Origin: Serripes groenlandicus
Lineage: Eukaryota; Mollusca; Bivalvia; Cardiida; Cardiidae
Reading direction: 5' to 3'
DNA: 64,000 nucleotides
Assembly (NCBI GenBank): GCA_031761405.1
Contig: JASEVX010000010.1
Location: 6,920,630-6,984,629, forward strand
Below the pieces are notes generated by a model, which was not told where the DNA came from, did not search any database, and was given only the letters and a program-made list of their open reading frames with translations. The position numbers were made by a program, and so were the translations under genes. This document shows, one piece after another, positions 20,742-31,571 of this stretch (positions are counted from its first letter, which is position 1; each line of letters starts with the position of its first letter).

Positions 20742-21490
20742 GGCTGTCCGTAAGACAGCACTTGACTTATAAATCCACCGCTAATATTAGTTACTGAGAT
20801 ATGGACTCTAATGTAGTTGCATGCAAGATTTAACCAGAATTTATAGATCAAATAATAAAGGGCAATAATGTGCATTAAATGCAAGATAGAGTCAACTGAC
20901 TTGATTATTTACATAGGTGTTATTGTTGAGAAGGGCCGAGCCCCGGTAGTGACGCAGGCTGTCAATCCAGGGGTTGTGAGTTTGAATCCCGGCTCGGCCA
21001 ACTTTCTTTCCGAGGATTGACAAAAGTCAATGCGACATGCGTCATTCGTCTTCCACCAATGGGCTAAGTCTATGTGTAAAAGCAGCCAGTTGCTTGGGAA
21101 GATTGTTGTGTGGAGTACTGGTGTGAGAAAACCAGGAAATGCATGAGTAGGTGAACTGGCCGCCGTGATATAACTGAGAAATTGTTAAAAACGGCGCCAA
21201 TAAATCAAATTGTTAAGAAGGGCTGTATAAAGTTTCAATACAATGCATCTAGTAAAGGGCCATAATTAAAGTTATCTAACTTGAACTAACATAGGTGTGA
21301 TGATTGAGAAGGTCTGTATAAAAGTGGCAATGCAATGATTCAAGTAGTAACTGAGATATGGTGTCTTAATGTAATTGCACGCAATTAACTTTAACCAGAA
21401 TTTATAAGTAAACAAAGGGCCATAATTTGCAGTATATACAGGAAAGAGTTATCCAAGTTGTTTATTTACATGGGTGTGATGGTTGGGAAA
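20742..21490 (+). repeat. Pearl-type tandem core interrupted by a SINE
   Basis: Begins AACAACGGCTGTCCGTAAG. Units repeat CTGAGATATGG, TTTAACCAGAATTTATA, AAAGGGCCATAAT and TTACATAGGTGTGATG at about 170-200 bp once the SINE at 20936-21208 is removed. At least two and a half units. Confidence 0.6.
20936..21208 (+). mobile_element. SINE-A, near full length, with target-site duplication
   Basis: Head GCCGAGCCCCGGTAG, B-box-like sequence, a body shared with the 50.8 kb copy, and a tail around GTTAAAAACGGCGCCAATAA. ATTGTTGAGAAGGG (20922-20935) and ATTGTTAAGAAGGG (21209-21222) flank it as a 14-bp duplication with one mismatch. The target is a pearl-type tandem core. Confidence 0.8.
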
Positions 21491-22054
21491 GGTTGTAAAA
21501 AGTTTCTTATGATCAATTTCTCCTTTTGCAATAACGTTTTCGGGAAAGGGATAAGAAAAGACCTGTTGCCGCTGCCTTATCTTGGCTTATGTGAAAGGCT
21601 TAGAACATGTATTTGGAAAAGCCATCATTGTTTAGTTTTCTACCTAAATATTATAACTGTTGTGAATATTTATCATCACAGTATGAATGGGCTGATAATT
21701 TAACATTCATAAAGAATATCCACGGGTAGAATTGAGGTTGAAAACTTATTTGAAGGGAGTTTAGCAAGCAAGCGCTGACGTCTCTATAGTAGTAAAAAAT
21801 GAAGGTATTTTCTTGTAATTAGGTGGGATCCCATGTCAGCAGTGTTTTGACTGTCTTACATCAATTGTTGTGGAAAGAAATTGGGTCACAGCAGTATATA
21901 TTTATATACACATACGTAACCTGACGTAACCTGACGTAGACTGCAAAAGCGATGGCATCTGAGAGTAATGTGCAGATTATGCATACCAGTCTATGATTAA
22001 CACTTATTTGTGATACAGTCTGACATTTTCAATTTGAAATGGAAGGTGTACACA
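21491..22054. other. No gene seen
   Basis: A weak MITE A trace (ATCAATTTCTCCTTTTGCAA, about 21507). CGTAACCTGACGTAACCTGACG is a short tandem repeat at about 21916. Otherwise unique. Confidence 0.4.
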
Positions 22055-22261
22055 TTTACCCTTTCAGCAGGCGAATTTTGAAACCATCGTGGAAAAAGTA
22101 GAAATTGCTCAAAACAAGCAATTTCCCATTTGCCACAATGTTTTCAACTTTATTTTTAATGATTATAAATAATCATTTATTAAGATGGCAATTATTTTTG
22201 CCTACAAAGTTTTTAAAATTAATTGTCTGCTGCAGATTTGTTGTATTTGGGAAATGGTTAA
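22055..22261 (+). mobile_element. MITE A, left arm shortened
   Basis: TTTACCCTTTCAGCAGGCG to TTTGGGAAATGGTTAA. Centre GCTCAAAACAAGC. Confidence 0.8.
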
Positions 22262-22315
22262 GAAAAGGAAAGAAGAGAATGAGAAGATACAATTTATTGA
22301 CTAATTTATTGAATT

Positions 22316-22812
22316 TTAATCCCTGTTTCAACATAAAGACGCTTTCTGACGCCTCTGCATCAGACGACTTTTGAAAGTATTGTAGCAAATTGTGGAATTG
22401 GTCATATTGACCAATTTTTCCTTTTGCCACAATATTTTCAGTTTTATTCAAGAATTGATGTAGAGTTTCCATATTCTATATAAATGTTTTCAAAATCCCC
22501 TGCTGCATGTTTGTTGTATGTGTGAAAGGTTTATTTTGTTTGTTTGTTTGGAGTTTAACGCCGCTTTCAACAGCTTTGGTCATATCACGGCGGTCAGTGC
22601 ACCTACCCATGTTTTCCTGGCTTTCACACACCAGTACTTACACAACATTCTTTCGAAGCCACTGACTACTTTCTCACATAGATCAGAGGTGAGAGGCAAT
22701 GGAAAACATCGCCCGAAAGAATGTCGCCGCAACCAGGTATCGAACCCGTGACCTCCAGATCACGAGTCAGATACGCTACCAATTGAGCTACCCGGCCGGT
22801 GTGAAAGGTTTA
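22316..22812 (+). mobile_element. MITE A carrying a SINE in its right end
   Basis: TTAATCCCTGTTTCAACATA at left. The right end GTGTGAAAGGTTTA is duplicated around the SINE at 22534-22798. Confidence 0.85.
22534..22798 (-). mobile_element. SINE-A-type copy inserted in a MITE A, with perfect 14-bp duplication
   Basis: On minus the head is tRNA-like (GGTAGCTCAATTGGTAGC; B-box GGGTTCGATACC) and the tail is GGCGTTAAACTCC followed by (CAAA)n. GTGTGAAAGGTTTA is present at 22520-22533 and 22799-22812. The duplicated bases are the right terminal repeat of the host MITE A. Confidence 0.9.
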
Positions 22813-23061
22813 ACAGTTTGCCTAATTAAATATTTATGGAGATGTCTGCTTTAATTAAGAATACCTGACGAAATGATTATAATGTATAACAACTAGACAA
22901 TTTGAAATGTGATATTGATAGAGTTGAAAACATGGTGGGTAAAGGAGAAGTCATTTCCTTTTCGGATTCCGCTTTATTTTTCAGAAAGCTCTGTCAGAAT
23001 TTCTAACTTATAGGAACAGTGACACTGTGTGACATAAAATTTATTGCATTTGAAACCCTAC

Positions 23062-23280
23062 ATTCAGAACCAGATCAGCCTGCACAGTCTGCACTGGATA
23101 ATCTGGACCGACACATTCCGTCTCAGGGGAATAGCGTTAAAGAGTAATTATTCCTGAAACAAAAAATCCACAGGAGGCGAAGTGTCTGTCCAGGTAAGCC
23201 TGCGCGGCATACTTAGGCTTTATCCAGATTGATACTTTACGCAGAATCCACAATGTTGGTTTTCTCGCGGGACGGCTCAT
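23062..23280. mobile_element. MITE C, left end truncated
   Basis: Begins at CAGATCAGCCTGCACAG and ends with GTTTTCTCGCGGGACGGCTC. Contains GACACATTCCGTCTCAGG. Confidence 0.8.
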
Positions 23281-23349
23281 TTGTTGTGTCATGTGTTGTA
23301 GCCTTAATTGTTTCAATGTCAAATATCAGTTACTTAAATTAACGCTATT

Positions 23350-23417
23350 CAACATGCGGACAGATACCTAGACGTTTCTGCAGCAGGCAACTTTTGAAAA
23401 CATTTACAAAATCTCTC
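23350..23417. mobile_element. MITE A left-arm fragment
   Basis: GACAGATACCTAGACG, CTGCAGCAGGCAACTTTTG. Abuts the next copy. Confidence 0.5.
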
Positions 23418-23633
23418 TTTACCCTTTCCCTCATATAGACGCTTTCTGACGCCTCTGCAGAAGACGGCCTTTTGAAAACAGTGACAAAAGAAGAAATTGC
23501 TCAAAACTAGCAACTTCTTGTTTTGTCAAAATGTTTTCCACTTTTAGTCATAGGTTATCCATTCAATAACAGACATTTTCTATTTTTTGTTTTGTCGTCT
23601 GCTGCAGAATTGTCATATTAGGGAAACGGTTAA
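23418..23633 (+). mobile_element. MITE A, full length
   Basis: TTTACCCTTTCCCTCATATA to TATTAGGGAAACGGTTAA. Confidence 0.85.
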
Positions 23634-23734
23634 TTTGGCTTTGAATTTTATAATAGCTGCATGGTAATGACAAATGAGTGCATTAATTAGCACTAGTTTG
23701 TTATACTATAGCATATATATTAATACCACATTCA

Positions 23735-23946
23735 AGGGATAGATTTTGACGCAAAAGCAGCAGACGAATTTTGAAAACATTGTGGCCAAAGGTGAAATTG
23801 CTCATGATGAGCAATTTCTCCTTTGGCCACAATGTTTTCAACTTTATATAATAATTAAGCTATCTTTTCAGGAGATTGTTCAGGTTTTTGTCACTATCCT
23901 TTCAAAGTCGTCTCATGCAGATTTGTTGTATGTGGGAAAGGGTTAA
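23735..23946 (+). mobile_element. MITE A, left end decayed
   Basis: AGGGATAGATTTTGACGC, GCTCATGATGAGC, right end TGTGGGAAAGGGTTAA. Confidence 0.8.
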
Positions 23947-24192
23947 AATAGTGATACATGTATTGCATTATAGGGTTGAAGATGTCAAATGTCAGATTAG
24001 CAGAACAATTTGATAAAAGTAGCTGTGTTTATAGTAAATTCAGGACTTGAAAACAATCATATTTATTCATATATTCCTGTCATCAGGGTTAGTGATTCTA
24101 TCCCATGAGAAATATTTACAACCTTGAAATATGAATCTTCATACACCATGTAATATTTTATGTGTATATACATCACCTTCTTTTGATATGAA

Positions 24193-24383
24193 TTAACCCT
24201 CACCCTCATATAGACGCTTTCTGTCGCCACAAAACGTGCAATTTCTCCTTTTGTCACAATGTTTTCCAATTTTAGTCATAGGGGGTTATCCATTCAATTA
24301 ATTATTATAGAGATTTTCCATTATTTGACAAAATATGTTCAAAGTCGTCTGCTGCAGAATTGTCGTATAAGGGAAAGGGTTAG
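24193..24383 (+). mobile_element. MITE A, left arm deleted internally
   Basis: TTAACCCTCACCCTCATATA to ATAAGGGAAAGGGTTAG. About 50 bp of the left arm is missing. Confidence 0.85.
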
Positions 24384-24624
24384 GATAAGACAATCACCAT
24401 CACCAGAGAAATATAATACTATGTTATAATTACCTATGTTGTGGTTAAAAGAGTAACTATGTGCTTTATGGAAAATAATTTTACTCCTTTCACCAATGTT
24501 ACAAAGGTGTAACATATAATATATCTCCCCCAAAATATTAATTTGACTGATTTTTCATTATTTTTCTTCATAATTTGTTCAGTTTAAGAGGAAAAACTAG
24601 ATCTAGCAGTATGTCAAAACATTT

Positions 24625-24680
24625 TATAATAATCTAAAACTCTGCTGCAGAATTATTGAATACATGTGTGAAGCGATAAA
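24625..24680. mobile_element. MITE A right-end fragment
   Basis: CTCTGCTGCAGAATTATTG and ATGTGTGAAGCGATAA. Confidence 0.5.
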
Positions 24681-24712
24681 TTTTCTTTATGTTTTGTTTG
24701 TTTGATTGGTGT

Positions 24713-24906
24713 TTAACCCTTTCCCTCATACGACAATCCTGCAGCAGACGACTTAATTTGAACATATTTTGTCGAAAGATGTGGAAAACATTGTGGCAAA
24801 AGGAGAAATTGCTCGTTTTGAGCAATTTCTTCTTTTGTCACTATGTTTTCAAAAAGCTGCCTGCTGCAGAGGCGTCAGAATGTGTCTATATAAGGGAAAG
24901 GGTTAA
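24713..24906 (-). mobile_element. MITE A, internal deletion
   Basis: TTAACCCTTTCCCTCATACG to ATAAGGGAAAGGGTTAA. Lacks the GAATGGATAACC block. Confidence 0.9.
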
Positions 24907-24934
24907 CGCTGCATCAGTGGTCAAGTGGTCAACA

Positions 24935-25150
24935 TTTGTTCAGTTATATCAAGGTGTTTCCTGGGAAAGTTACCGGTCTTACTGGTCCTTTTATTCTGAC
25001 ACCAGCGAGTCAGTTGTAACCTGGCTAACCCCACAACCCGGAGCACCAAGGAGGGAAAGCCATTACTACCATTTCTAAAGTCTTTGGAATGAGCCGGACA
25101 GGGATCAAACCTGAGACCTCCCGCACCCGAGTCGGAGGCTACACGTACGG
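24935..25150 (-). mobile_element. SINE-B copy
   Basis: Reverse-strand relative of the 3.3 kb copy. The body has TTTCCTGGGAAAGTTACC and CACAACCCGGAGCACCAAGG, with a tRNA-like head at the right end (GGTTTGATCCCTGTCC on minus). Confidence 0.65.
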
Positions 25151-25259
25151 CTACACAACCAAGATGATCCTTGCTGTAAGTAAATGGTGGACTGTGAGTT
25201 AATGGTAGAGTAATGGTAATTAAAGTAAAGGAAAATGTCTTGGGTAAATTATGTCACGT

Positions 25260-25482
25260 TTAAACCCTTTCCCACATACAGACATGATACATGTACAACA
25301 AATCTGCAGCAGACGATTTCAAAAATGCCTAGCAAAAATATGTAAAATGTCTATAAATAAAAGTCAAACTAGTGAAAAGAGTTGAAAACAGTGTTACAAT
25401 TTAGGAGAAATTGCTCTTTATGAGCAATTTATCCTTTTGTCACGCTGTTTTCAAAAGTCGTCTACCGATGGGAAAGGGTTAA
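25260..25482 (-). mobile_element. MITE A, diverged
   Basis: TTAAACCCTTTCCCACATAC with a small left-arm insertion (GACATGATACATG), to GATGGGAAAGGGTTAA. Confidence 0.8.
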
Positions 25483-25627
25483 ATAGTATAACTATTGTCA
25501 TAAGGCATACAACATTCCCCACATTTCTATATATATATATATCCAGTCTTTATGCAATCAACAGAATAATATTAATTCATGTCTAACAATAATGACAGCA
25601 TAAAAGGAGTTGAAACCCAATCTGCTT

Positions 25628-25830
25628 TTAACCCTTTCCCTCATACGACAATTCTGCAGCAGACGACTTTGAAAATATTTTGTCAAAAAAACCTATGACA
25701 AAAAGTTGAAAACATTGTGGCAAAAGAAGATATTGCTCGTTTAGAGCAATTTCTTCTTTTGACACTATGTTTTCAAAAAGCCGTCTGCTGCAGAGGCGTC
25801 TGAAAGCGTCTATATGAGGGAAAGGGTTAA
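25628..25830 (-). mobile_element. MITE A, internal deletion
   Basis: TTAACCCTTTCCCTCATACG to ATGAGGGAAAGGGTTAA. Centre GCTCGTTTAGAGC. Confidence 0.9.
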
Positions 25831-25864
25831 TCCTTCTCAAACCAGTCAACACTATATGCTTTAA

Positions 25865-26043
25865 TTAAACCCATCCCTCTATATATACAACATTTCTGCA
25901 GCAGAAGTCTTTGAAAACTTCTAAGCAAAAATGTGAATTAAAGTATAACCATTGAATAGAGTTGAAAGCTATTTAAGTTTAATGGAGAAAGTGGCATATG
26001 GAGAAAGTGGCAAATGGAGAAATTGCTCAGAGCCACAATGTAC
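25865..26043 (-). mobile_element. MITE A, degenerate, right end lost
   Basis: TTAAACCCATCCCTCTATAT, GCAGCAGAAGTC. GGAGAAAGTGGCA is tandemly repeated within it. Confidence 0.6.
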
Positions 26044-26294
26044 GGGGAGGGGAGGGGAGGGTTTAGATCTGTCGTCTCCTTGGACTCACTCAACTCACTC
26101 AACTGTCAACACTATCTGCTTTTAATCTTTCTCAAGTTGCATCAATTATACATAAACAGTCAGACACCTACATTAACAGCTGCTAATAATCCTTTCTATG
26201 AGAGAGACTACTTTTTAAAATATTGTGGAAAAAGTGGAAATTGTTTGACACAAACAGTTTATACATTAAACTACATTTTTAACACAGTATCAAA

Positions 26295-26526
26295 TTAACC
26301 CTTTCACACATACAACAAATCTGCGGCAGACGACATTGAAAGTATCTTGGCAAACACATGGAAACGCTTTAATAATTATTTATGTAGGTATAATATCTTA
26401 AAAGAGTTGTGGCAAAATGAGAAATTGCTCGTTTTGAGCAATTTCTATCCTTGTCAAATGTTTTCAAAAATGACGTCTGCTGCACGGGTGTCAGAAACGA
26501 AGTGTCTTTATGTGGGAATGGGTTAA
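26295..26526 (-). mobile_element. MITE A, full length
   Basis: TTAACCCTTTCACACATAC to TGTGGGAATGGGTTAA. Confidence 0.85.
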
Positions 26527-26632
26527 AAAGCAATATGCATTGTTTATAATGATTCAAGAACTCTGTACAAGACATTATTAATAAAAAACTTGTTTAAAAT
26601 TTGGTAAACCTTCCAAAATAACACATTAATTG

Positions 26633-26742
26633 TCAAATAGAGTTGAAAACATTTTCACCTATATATTGCCACAATATTTTCAAATGTTGTCTGCTGCAGA
26701 GGCATCCTAAAGTGTCTGTATACATGTGGTAAAGGGAATAAA
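26633..26742. mobile_element. MITE A, left end lost
   Basis: GAGTTGAAAACATTTTCACC, GTTGTCTGCTGCAGAGGC, right end TGTGGTAAAGGGAATAA. Confidence 0.6.
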
Positions 26743-26879
26743 CAGCCTGTGAATTGTAACAGCTAGGTTACAGTATGTATAATATTAATATGCTTTCTTA
26801 CAACTTTGAAAAGAGCTCGGCAAAAGTATGGAATATCTCTATTAAATAAAGTAAAACTAGAAATATCACTGAAGGTGAT

Positions 26880-27170
26880 GAATACCCCCAGCTGGTGCCT
26901 GACAATATACATATGTATGAGAAATTCAAGGGGCCATAACTCATTTAAAAATAATTTCAGTGCAACACGCCGACAATATGCACAACTAGGCTTGGTATCA
27001 ATCATTCTTGTGAAGTTATATTGAATTCTGACCAAGGGTTGCTGAGAAATAGTGTTCACAAGAAATGGCTACAGATCAACTATGTATGTGAAATTCAAGG
27101 GGCCATAACTCATTTAAAAATAATTCCAGCGCAACACGCCGACAATATGCACAACTAGGCTTTATTTCCT
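26880..27170 (+). repeat. Direct repeat of 169 bp (pearl-type core)
   Basis: AATTCAAGGGGCCATAACTC and GCCGACAATATGCACAACTA occur twice with a period of 169 bp (anchored at 26921 and 27090). About 1.5 units. Confidence 0.6.
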
Positions 27171-27524
27171 TGGATGTTTTCAAAGCAAATTTAAGGCCAG
27201 GCCATTCTAAAAATATCTCCTCATTGCTCTAAAAAGTTTAAAATCCAACTCTTTTATGACTGAACATTGTAAATCAGTGAACATTGTAAATCCTAAAAAT
27301 TGAAATATTGAATAGAAACCTGTGAAACACAGAGTGGATTGTATAAAATGGATTTGTTTGCATCTGTAAAACTCCTCAAATGAAGAGCTGTGAAATTTAT
27401 TATAGAAATGACTAAGAATTTTCCCCTACTTGGCAAAGAATGCATTATTTGGAAAAAATACCTGTGCTTGTTCCAAAAACTACTATGAGCATTTGTTCAG
27501 AGCAATATATAGTGCACTGATTTA

Positions 27525-27604
27525 TTAACGAGATTTTCTATTTTTTGACAAAATATGTTCAAAGTCGTCTTCTGCAGAATTGTCGTATGAGGGAAAGGGG
27601 TTAA
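27525..27604 (+). mobile_element. MITE A right-end fragment
   Basis: GAGATTTTCTATTTTTTG to ATGAGGGAAAGGGGTTAA. Left half absent. Confidence 0.8.
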
Positions 27605-27773
27605 CGGCAGCTCTGACATCCCTAAAGATGACTTGACACTCAATTGTCATCGTCATCATGGTAAAAGTGGCAAATAAAAAATCAGCTATCTCAGCACCTT
27701 GCATGAAATTAATTGTTCTGTATGTATGATATTTTACACCACTTTCAAGTACAACAGGTATTATATATTTATC

Positions 27774-28003
27774 TTAACTCTTTCCCTCATATAGACGCTT
27801 TCTGACGCCTCTGCTGCAGACGGCTTTTTGAAAACAAAGTGACAAAAGAAGAAATTGCACAAAACGTGCAATTTCTCCTTTTGCCACAATGTTTTCCACT
27901 TTTTGTCATAGGTTATCCATTCAGTTATAGAGATTTTCCATATTTTGACAAAATAAGTTCAAAGTCGTCTGCTGCAGAATTGTCGTATGGGGGAAAGGGT
28001 TAA
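27774..28003 (+). mobile_element. MITE A, full length
   Basis: TTAACTCTTTCCCTCATATA to ATGGGGGAAAGGGTTAA. First of three units sharing TTAA sites. Confidence 0.9.
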
Positions 28004-28057
28004 CACTTTCCCACTTACAGAGGCATCAGAAAGCGTCTATATAAGGGAAAGGGTTAA
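28000..28057. mobile_element. MITE A, 58-bp minimal form
   Basis: TTAACACTTTCCCACTTAC joined directly to AGAGGCATCAGAAAGCG and ATAAGGGAAAGGGTTAA. Little more than the two terminal repeats. Confidence 0.75.
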
Positions 28058-28232
28058 CATCAACACAGAAAATCTCCATAATTGAATGGATAACCTATGA
28101 CAAAAAGTGGAAAACATTGTGGCAAAAGGAGAAATTGCACGTTTTGTGCAATTTCTTCTTTTGTCACTATGTTTTCAAAAAGCCGTCTGCTGCAGAGGCA
28201 TCAGAAAGCGCCTATATAAGGGAAAGGGTTAA
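28054..28232 (-). mobile_element. MITE A, left terminal repeat replaced
   Basis: From TTAACATCAACACA into GAAAATCTCCATAATTG, ending ATAAGGGAAAGGGTTAA. GGGTTAACATCAACACA recurs after its right end, so it lies in a local tandem duplication. Confidence 0.8.
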
Positions 28233-28304
28233 CATCAACACATCAATTGTAATGCTATACTTTCTCGCCACCTTGAGGGTCAAGGAGAAAAACTACTACC
28301 ATTG

Positions 28305-28722
28305 TTAACCCTTCCCCTCATAGGACAAATTCTGCAGCAGACGACTTTGAACATATTTTGTCAACAAATAGAAAATCTCTATAATTGAATAGATAACCAG
28401 TATGACTAAAAGTGGAAAACATTGTGACAAAAGGAAAAATTGCTCGTTTTGAGCAATTTCTTCTTTTGTCACTATGTTTTCAGAAAAATCCGTCTGCTGC
28501 AGAGGCTTTCAACATTATTTCAGTTATATCACGGTGACAGTTCACTTATTCGTGATCCCGGGTAAAGAAACCAGTACTTAGGCTTGAAAATGTGCCCTAC
28601 CCAAGGGCACTCCACCATGACTGCCGTGCCGCGACTGGGGATCGAAACCGGGACACCCGGTTTCAAAAAATCCCCGACGCTAAACCACTCAACCACGGCG
28701 TCTGTATGAGGGAAAGGGTTAA
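28305..28722 (-). mobile_element. MITE A carrying a SINE-C
   Basis: TTAACCCTTCCCCTCATAGG to ATGAGGGAAAGGGTTAA. Interrupted at 28507-28702. Confidence 0.85.
28507..28702 (-). mobile_element. SINE-C copy inside a MITE A
   Basis: The minus-strand head GCCGTGGTTGAGTGG...GGTTTCGATCCCCAG is tRNA-like. The body holds GAGTGCCCTTGGG. Its 3' end joins the MITE A right arm at GCAGAGGC, and the MITE resumes at GTCTGTATGAGGG. No clear duplication; some bases were lost at the junctions. Confidence 0.7.
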
Positions 28723-28879
28723 AAATAATTTCATATTTTCCTGATATATATTACTTTAACATTTCCCAGATTGACTTTTATAATGATTAATAGTACAATC
28801 TTTGAATAACTGGTTATTCTAGCTTAAGCTGTGTAAATTTGGTCAGAGTTTTTCTCAAATTTTTAGATACATTAATATA

Positions 28880-29284
28880 AGGTATTTTTTTCACATTCCA
28901 AAACCCTCATAATATTATGACACTCAAGCCCTATGTTAACCCTTTCCCTCATACGACAATTCTGCAGCAGACGACTTAAAACATCTTTTGTCAAAAACTG
29001 GAAAATCTCTGTAATTGAATGGTTGACCTATGACTAAAAGTGGAAAACATTGTGGTAAAAGGAGAAATTGCACGTTTTGTGCAATTTCTTCTTTTGTCAC
29101 TATGTTTTCAAAAAGCCGTCTGCTGCAGAGGCGTCAGAAAGCGTCTATATGAAGGAAAGGGTTAAGGATACTCAAAAGAATGTCTTATTATGGAGACATT
29201 GGGTTTCGGGTTTGGTCATTATATTTTAGAGATATTGTTGAGAATTTAAAAGATCACTTTACTCCTCCTTTATCTAGACCTGAG
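28880..29284. mobile_element. MITE B interrupted by MITE A
   Basis: Left part ends AAGCCCTATG; right part resumes GGATACTCAAAAGAATG and ends TTATCTAGACCTGAG. A complete MITE A (28936-29165) sits between, at a TTAA. Confidence 0.75.
28936..29165 (-). mobile_element. MITE A, full length, nested in MITE B
   Basis: TTAACCCTTTCCCTCATACG to ATGAAGGAAAGGGTTAA. Confidence 0.9.
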
Positions 29285-29481
29285 ACTTCATCCTATTAAT
29301 TATTTATTCTTTCGAGATTTTAATCCTCCAGAAAAAAGAAACCTGAATACATTTACTCAAATTTCACCCTTCCAGCAATTGCAGACTCATTCTGACATGT
29401 CTCACTCACTCTCGGAAGAAGATGGCAACCTTTGCATGCATGACGCAATGATTTCGGCTGTAATATATAATTGTAATTTCA

Positions 29482-29668
29482 ACTTCTGAAAACATTGTGA
29501 TAAATGCAGAAATTGCTCATATTGAGCAATATCTCCATTTGCCATAATGTTTTTAACTGTATTCTTTTATTATACTTTTATTTCTAGAGATTTCCAATAA
29601 CTTCGTCTAGATCTTTTCGAAGTTGACTGTCATCTGCTCCAGATTTGTTGTATGTGGGAAAAGGATAA
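29482..29668 (+). mobile_element. MITE A, left end lost
   Basis: TTCTGAAAACATTGTGATAA, GCTCATATTGAGC, right end TGTGGGAAAAGGATAA. Confidence 0.75.
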
Positions 29669-29839
29669 AATGTAAAATGAGAAATTGCTCATGTTACCAA
29701 ACAATATCCCATTTAACTTAAACGTGTAATATCAGATGTCAGTCTTAAAATTGAAATTCTAATTAGCCTGATTAGTTTGGGGTTACTTTTTTTCTTCTCC
29801 ATAATTTAGATAACAATTTGATGGTTCTATATATCACAT

Positions 29840-29950
29840 CGTTTCCTGGGTAAGTTACCACTCACTGGTCCATTTATCCTGACACCAGCCAGTCAGTCGT
29901 AATGCTAACTCTGCAACCCAGAGAGCGCCAAACAAGCAACCTCCTGCAAC
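29840..29950 (-). mobile_element. SINE-B fragment
   Basis: Contains TTTCCTGGGTAAGTTACC and GACACCAGCCAGTCAGTCG, body sequence of SINE-B. The tRNA-like head is missing. Confidence 0.55.
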
Positions 29951-29995
29951 TATCAATTTGATACAAGAATTAGAAATAAACTGTTAACACATCAA

Positions 29996-30168
29996 ATGAG
30001 CCGTCCCACAAGAAGACCAAAATAATGGCCTCTTTGTAATGTATCGACCCAAATCAGCCTGCGCAGTGCACGCAGGCTAATCCGGCCAACACATTCCTTC
30101 TCCGGGGGATAGAGATATGATTCCTGAAACAGAAAATCTACAAGAGACGAACAGTAACTGTGTCTGTC
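29996..30168. mobile_element. MITE C, right end lost to a pearl-type element
   Basis: Starts ATGAGCCGTCCCACAAGAAG. Runs to GTGTCTGTCCGCGTTG, where the pearl-type core begins. Confidence 0.75.
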
Positions 30169-30585
30169 CGCGTTGCGGCCTCTGGAGTGTTAACAAGATT
30201 TTCCTTCAATTTCACCTACTTTTTGACCCGACGTGACCCATGTTCGAACTTGACCTACATATCATCAAGACAAACATTCTGATAAAGTTTCAACATGCTC
30301 AAGTTGAAAATGTGGCCTCCAGAGTGTTAACAAGATTTCCCTTCCATTCGACCTAGTGACCTAGTTTTTGACCTCATATGGCCCAGTTTCGAACTTGTCC
30401 AAGATTTTATGGAGATGAACGTTCTGATAAACTTTCATGAAGATTGGATGCAAAATGTAGCCTGTAGAGTGTTAACAAGCTCAAATGTTGACGACGCACG
30501 ACAGACGCCGCACGCCGGACGGACGCCGGATAAAATGTGATCACAATAGCTCACCTTGCACTTCGTGCATAGGTGAGCTAAAAAC
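30169..30585 (+). mobile_element. Pearl-type element with 3' hairpin
   Basis: Three core starts (GGCCTCTGGAGTGTTAACAA and variants at about 30174, 30312, 30456; period 138-144 bp), then a GACGCCGG-rich stretch, then a hairpin TAGCTCACCT (30547-30556) with AGGTGAGCTA (30571-30580) followed by A. It truncates a MITE C on its left. Confidence 0.7.
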
Positions 30586-30787
30586 GTTGTGTGAAAAAAC
30601 GAAATTGGAAATGTTTAGCAAATTGTTGCCTAAATTTTCCTACATAGATTTTCCAATATTTTCCGGTATATATTCAAGTTTCCTACAACAAACAACAATT
30701 ACTCCTAATTCAAACCCTTTTGCAATTGACGGTTTATTTTGATGCATTTTATCCACTATGTTTTCAACTCTAATCAATAATTCCAAT

Positions 30788-31002
30788 TTAACCCTTTCCC
30801 TCATACAACATTTCTGCAGCAGACAACTTTGAACATATTTTGTCAACAAATGGAAAGTCTCTTTAATTGAATGGATAATGGACTGAAAGTGGCAAAAGGA
30901 GAAATTGCTAGTTGTGAGCAATTTCTTCTTTTGTCTCTATGTTTTCAAAAAGCTGTCTGCTGCAGAGGCGTCAGAAAGTGTTTATATGAGAGAAAGGGAT
31001 AA
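30788..31002 (-). mobile_element. MITE A, full length
   Basis: TTAACCCTTTCCCTCATAC to ATGAGAGAAAGGGATAA. Confidence 0.9.
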
Positions 31003-31029
31003 TGGGGTTTTTCCATGTTTATGAACTCG

Positions 31030-31067
31030 CGTCAGCTGCAGATTAATTGCATGTGGGAAAGGGTTAA
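31030..31067. mobile_element. MITE A right-end fragment
   Basis: GTCAGCTGCAGATTAATTGC to ATGTGGGAAAGGGTTAA. Confidence 0.6.
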
Positions 31068-31177
31068 ACTACCATATTGGATAAAAGATAAGTGATCCAA
31101 TCACGCTATACATGTTAAATTATAAATTATGAATGACCAACTGGATTTGATGAAGGTTACGTAAACAGCTTCATCAT

Positions 31178-31415
31178 CACCCGAAATTCCCTCATATAAA
31201 CGCTTTCTGACGCCTCTGCAGCAGACGGCTTTTTGAAAACACAGTGACAAAAGAAGAAATTGCACAAAACGTGCAATTTCTCCTTTTGACACAATGTTTT
31301 CCACTTAATGTTATAGCTTATCCAGTAAATTATGAAAATTTTCTATTCTTTGACAAAATACGTTCAAACTTCAAAGTCGTCTGCTGCAGAATTGCCGTAT
31401 GAGGGAAAGGGTTAA
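31178..31415 (+). mobile_element. MITE A, left end decayed
   Basis: CACCCGAAATTCCCTCATAT to ATGAGGGAAAGGGTTAA. Confidence 0.85.
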
Positions 31416-31571
31416 ATGTATACTCATATACATCCACATATCCTTTACTAGATACAGACAACTTCAGCCTCCTCATGAAGCAAACAATACGAAAACATTG
31501 TTAAAAAAAAGAATTCCCTCAAAAATTTCTTCACAGTCCAGTATCAATTAGCAGGAGTAAACTCAATTCTC

